The notes under the pieces: model-generated
Databases searched by the model: none
What the model saw: only the letters and a program-made list of their open reading frames with translations
Told to the model about the DNA's origin: nothing
Program-made: the position numbers and the translations under genes
DNA from: an uncultured Bacteroidales bacterium
GTDB lineage: Bacteria; Bacteroidota; Bacteroidia; Bacteroidales; Paludibacteraceae
Length of the DNA: 64,000 nt
Direction of reading: 5' to 3'
Assembly: GCA_946414805.1 (NCBI GenBank)
Contig: CAMKPZ010000001.1
Location: 248,001 to 312,000, forward strand
Shown here: piece by piece, positions 61,367-64,000 of the stretch
How the letters are laid out: each line of letters opens with the position of its first letter
How positions within the stretch are numbered: position 1 is the stretch's first letter

Positions 61367-62185
61367 ATGAGAGATTTCTCGCTGGAAATATATCGTGAAT
61401 TGCTGGAGACCCTTCAGGCAAAAGGATATGAGTTAATTTCATATTCCGATTATTGCCGTCGTCTCACCAATCCCCAATCACCAATTACCAATCACCAATC
61501 ACCGGTTCCCGATAAGTTCCTCATTCTCCGCCACGATGTGGATAAACTGCCCAAGAACAGTCTCCGTACGGCGCAGATCGAACGCGCCATAGGTGCCAAG
61601 GCAAGTTATTACTTCAGGGTGGGCAAAGAGAGCAATAATCCGGAGGTCATACGCGCTGTTGTGCGTCTCGGACATGAGATCGGCTATCATTACGAGGACA
61701 TGGCGCTCTGCAACGGGGATGTCGATGCCGCTTATGACCACTTCAAGACTTGGCTGGAGTATTTCCGGTATTACTATGCCGTGGAGACGATCTGCATGCA
61801 CGGTGCGCCTACAAGCAGGTATGACGGACGCGATCTCTGGAAGAAATACAGCTATAAGGACTTGGGGATCATTGCCGAACCCTATCTGGATACTGATTTC
61901 AGCGATGTCTTCTACCTCACGGACACGGGGCGTTGCTGGGATGGATACACGGTCTCTGTGCGCGATAAGATCCCGCAGTATCAGGATCAATGGACCGCTG
62001 CCGGACTCACTTGGCACACTACGCCCGAACTCATTGAGGCGATTAGACAGGATCTCTTGCCGCCTCATGTGATGATGACTACTCATCCGCAGCGCTGGAC
62101 GGATAACACTATCCTCTGGTGGAAAGAGAGAATCCTTCAGAACACAAAAAATAGTATCAAACGGATAATAGTAAAACAGAAATAA
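61367..62185 (+). CDS. Polysaccharide deacetylase-like protein of a glycan locus
   Basis: 272 aa with a NodB-like barrel: LRHDVDKLPKNS (metal Asp motif), GHEIGYHYEDMALC (His motif), CMHGAP and MMTTHPQRWTDN near the end. Such proteins in capsule/O-antigen clusters may act on a sugar or lipid-linked glycan; the substrate is unknown. The N-terminal linker LTNPQSPITNHQSPVP is encoded by a heptamer array (61467-61508) between SYSDYCRR and DKFLILRHD. The Gfo/Idh gene starts 1 nt after the stop. Confidence 0.75.
   Translation: MRDFSLEIYRELLETLQAKGYELISYSDYCRRLTNPQSPITNHQSPVPDKFLILRHDVDKLPKNSLRTAQIERAIGAKASYYFRVGKESNNPEVIRAVVRLGHEIGYHYEDMALCNGDVDAAYDHFKTWLEYFRYYYAVETICMHGAPTSRYDGRDLWKKYSYKDLGIIAEPYLDTDFSDVFYLTDTGRCWDGYTVSVRDKIPQYQDQWTAAGLTWHTTPELIEAIRQDLLPPHVMMTTHPQRWTDNTILWWKERILQNTKNSIKRIIVKQK
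61467..61508 (+). repeat. Heptamer array in the deacetylase-like gene, 42 nt
   Basis: Units CCAATCC, CCAATCA, CCAATTA, CCAATCA, CCAATCA, CCGGTTC: six units, 14 codons, the same family as 28346-28401. Confidence 0.9.
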
Positions 62186-62186
62186 A

Positions 62187-63173
62187 ATGAATAAACCTTT
62201 GAATTTTGCACTAATCGGAGCAGCAGGATACATCGCTCCGCGGCACATTAAAGCGATCGCAGACACAGGCAATAACCTGTTGGTGGCGTATGATAAGTTT
62301 GACTCGGTAGGGCGTCTTGACAGTTCGTTCCCGGATTGTTCGTTCTTCACGGAGAATGAGCAGTTCGACCGTTTCTGCTCCAAGCAGATGCGTACGGACA
62401 ATCCGCTCCACTGGCTCTCAATCTGTACGCCGAACTACACACACGATGCGTTCATCCGTTACGGTCTGCGTCTGGGATGCAATGTCATCTGCGAGAAACC
62501 GCTGGTGCTTAATCCTTATAATATAGATAACCTCGTAGAGCTGGAGGCGGAAACGGGGCATCAGGCATATACGATCCTCCAGCTCCGTCTGCACGATAAG
62601 ATCCGTGCGCTCAAGGAGAAAGTGGAGAAGGGTCCGAAAGACAAGATCTACGATGTGGATCTGACCTATATCACCTCCCGCGGCAAATGGTACTACAGTT
62701 CGTGGAAGGGCGATGTGCATAAGTCAGGAGGTATTGCTACGAACATCGGTGTGCATTTCTACGACATGTTGCAGTGGATCTTCGGTCCTGTGAAACAGAA
62801 TATTGTGCATGTGATGTCCTTTGACCGCGTAGCGGGTTATCTGGAACTGGAGAAAGCGCGCGTGCGTTATTTCCTTTCTATCAATGCGGACTGTCTGCCT
62901 GCAAACGCTGTGCAAGGAGAGAAACGAACCTACCGTACGCTTTCTATCGACGGAGAGGAGTTTGAGTTCTCAGCCGGTTTCACGGAGTTGCATACGGAGA
63001 GTTACAAGCAGATTCTCGCCGGTAACGGATTCCGTATCTCGGAGGCTCGTCCGTGTATTGAGACGGTCTCGCAGATCCGTCATTCCGAACCGATAGGACT
63101 CGTAGGCGACTACCACCCGTTAGCTAAATTACCTTTAAGCCCGCACCCCTTTGGTTGGGACGAGAAACGATAA
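62187..63173 (+). CDS. Gfo/Idh/MocA family sugar-nucleotide dehydrogenase
   Basis: 328 aa. N-terminal NAD-binding FALIGAAGYIAPRHIKAI, the family motif CEKPLVLN, and the C-terminal substrate domain with HKSGGIATNIGVHFYDML. It is close to WlbA/WbpB-type enzymes that oxidise C3 of UDP-N-acetyl-glucosaminuronate on the way to di-amino sugars; assignment to that substrate is inferred from similarity and location. Confidence 0.87.
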   Translation: MNKPLNFALIGAAGYIAPRHIKAIADTGNNLLVAYDKFDSVGRLDSSFPDCSFFTENEQFDRFCSKQMRTDNPLHWLSICTPNYTHDAFIRYGLRLGCNVICEKPLVLNPYNIDNLVELEAETGHQAYTILQLRLHDKIRALKEKVEKGPKDKIYDVDLTYITSRGKWYYSSWKGDVHKSGGIATNIGVHFYDMLQWIFGPVKQNIVHVMSFDRVAGYLELEKARVRYFLSINADCLPANAVQGEKRTYRTLSIDGEEFEFSAGFTELHTESYKQILAGNGFRISEARPCIETVSQIRHSEPIGLVGDYHPLAKLPLSPHPFGWDEKR

Positions 63174-63174
63174 G

Positions 63175-64000
63175 ATGAAGAAATTAAAAAACATAGTATT
63201 ATTTTCAATAGTTGCTCTGGCGCTTTCGTCCTGTGTTACGGCGCGGAAAGTGAACTATATGCAGGAACCCGATCGGGAAATCCCGAGCTATGCGGATACA
63301 CTCTCTTTTGAGGATTACCAGATACGAATAGGCGACCGGTTGTATGTGTATGTCTATTCGTTGAACGAAGAGGTGCAGAAAATGTACAATGCCGGAGGTT
63401 CCAGTTCCTCACAGATGCGTTACCAGATGAACCAGGGAGGAAACACGTATGGCTCCTATGAGTTATACACCTATCTGGTGGACGAAGAAGGGGATATTGA
63501 TTTCCCTACGATCGGTAAGGTCCATGTGCAGGGAAACACTACCCGTGAGGTGAAACGCAAACTGGAGGAAGAGTTAAGCTCCTTGCTCAAAGAGATTCCG
63601 GGCTATAGCACCATCTCCGTGGAAGTGAATATCATGAACCGTTCTTTCTCGATCATCGGTGCGCAGAGCGGACGGTATTCGATCAACAAGGAGAAAATGA
63701 CGATCTTTGAAGCGCTGGCGATGGCAGGGGATCTCCAAGAGTTCAATAGCCGAAAGGAGATCAAACTCGTGCGGGAGAAGAATGGTGTTACTACCATTAA
63801 GACCTTCGATGTACGATCGAAAGATATTATCAATTCGGAGTACTATTATATAGAGCCGAATGATATTATCTACATCCGCCAGATCCCGGGATACAGCTTT
63901 GGTATCAACCATGTGACTTCCGTCATTAGCGTTACTGCGGCTACTATCTCCTTTGGAGCATTCATCTATGCGATTGTGCAGACAGGTATCAATCACGTGA
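63175..64000 (+). CDS. Polysaccharide export lipoprotein (Wza-like), 3' truncated
   Basis: The frame starts at ATG 63175, 1 nt after the previous stop, and is open to the window end (275 codons). The lipoprotein signal ends at LALSSC. Then come a Poly_export domain (YQIRIGDRLYVYVYSLNEE; LVDEEGDIDFPTIGKVHVQG) and SLBB-type repeats (FSIIGAQSGRYSINKEKMTIFEALAMAG), with a hydrophobic C-terminal segment. Wza-like proteins form the outer-membrane channel for capsule or exopolysaccharide. A tyrosine-kinase co-polymerase gene would be expected next. Confidence 0.9.
   Translation, partial: MKKLKNIVLFSIVALALSSCVTARKVNYMQEPDREIPSYADTLSFEDYQIRIGDRLYVYVYSLNEEVQKMYNAGGSSSSQMRYQMNQGGNTYGSYELYTYLVDEEGDIDFPTIGKVHVQGNTTREVKRKLEEELSSLLKEIPGYSTISVEVNIMNRSFSIIGAQSGRYSINKEKMTIFEALAMAGDLQEFNSRKEIKLVREKNGVTTIKTFDVRSKDIINSEYYYIEPNDIIYIRQIPGYSFGINHVTSVISVTAATISFGAFIYAIVQTGINHV

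Noticed and set aside
81..61508. In-gene arrays as assembly or sequencing artefacts
   Set aside because: Units are degenerate rather than identical, and reading frames are preserved in many independent genes, which artefacts would not do.

Overview
The window looks like chromosomal DNA of a member of the Bacteroidales (Bacteroidota), probably an uncultured gut or rumen lineage. Support: promoters of the Bacteroidota type (TTTG near -33, TAnnTTTG near -7) sit before most transcription units. Several gene families typical of this group are present (GSCFA, DUF4837, DUF1599, BT_3928-type DoxX, PnuC, C10 proteases, proteins with a short C-terminal sorting-like tail). A pectate lyase and a peptidase suggest life on plant polymers and protein. 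Species cannot be named from the sequence.

Layout. 1-600: end of a GSCFA gene. 600-2650: a gene-poor, repeat-rich stretch with two small unknown genes. 2.7-7.0 kb: accessory block with a solitary Fic protein, tRNA-Ser(CGA) and a two-gene restriction-modification cassette lying between direct repeats that copy the valS 3' end and terminator. 7.1-13.1 kb: valS, guanine deaminase, lipoate ligase-like protein, aminotransferase. 13.2-19.7 kb: probable iron/haem locus (porin, imelysin, di-haem oxidoreductase, CcsB-CcsA cytochrome c assembly protein) and a convergent hemerythrin-LuxR regulator. 19.7-30.4 kb: unknown secreted protein, DPP-IV peptidase, sugar transporter and ROK kinase, deacetylase, lipoprotein, PnuC, DUF4837, AraC regulator. 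30.4-37 kb: glyA, a RAYT transposase, and a helicase-nuclease with a membrane partner. 37-49.9 kb: rlmB, rubredoxin and flavodiiron protein, RluA, pectate lyase, then a minus-strand run DUF1599-doxX-C10 protease-tpiA-carbonic anhydrase-pyrH-frr-rsgA. 49.9-58.8 kb: hisS, kdtA, tsaD, exosortase, antiporter, uvrA. 59-64 kb: start of a surface polysaccharide locus (gmd, fcl, deacetylase-like, Gfo/Idh, export lipoprotein running off the end).

The most unusual feature is a set of degenerate short tandem arrays with strict periods of 7, 11 or 16 nt. They fill intergenic gaps, supply stop or start codons of genes, and are also embedded without breaking the frame in many conserved genes (GSCFA, valS three times, DPP-IV, DUF4837, glyA, flavodiiron protein, rluA, rsgA twice, uvrA twice, a deacetylase-like gene). 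In-gene arrays are commonly 36, 42 or 48 nt. The 36-nt cassettes of valS and rsgA share an 8-nt unit that brings four heptamers to a multiple of three. Two intergenic 11-mer arrays have the same composite structure, five units between copies of an AT-rich boundary repeat. A RAYT transposase carries REP-like hairpins inside its own reading frame. These repeats are the best candidate here for an undescribed system.
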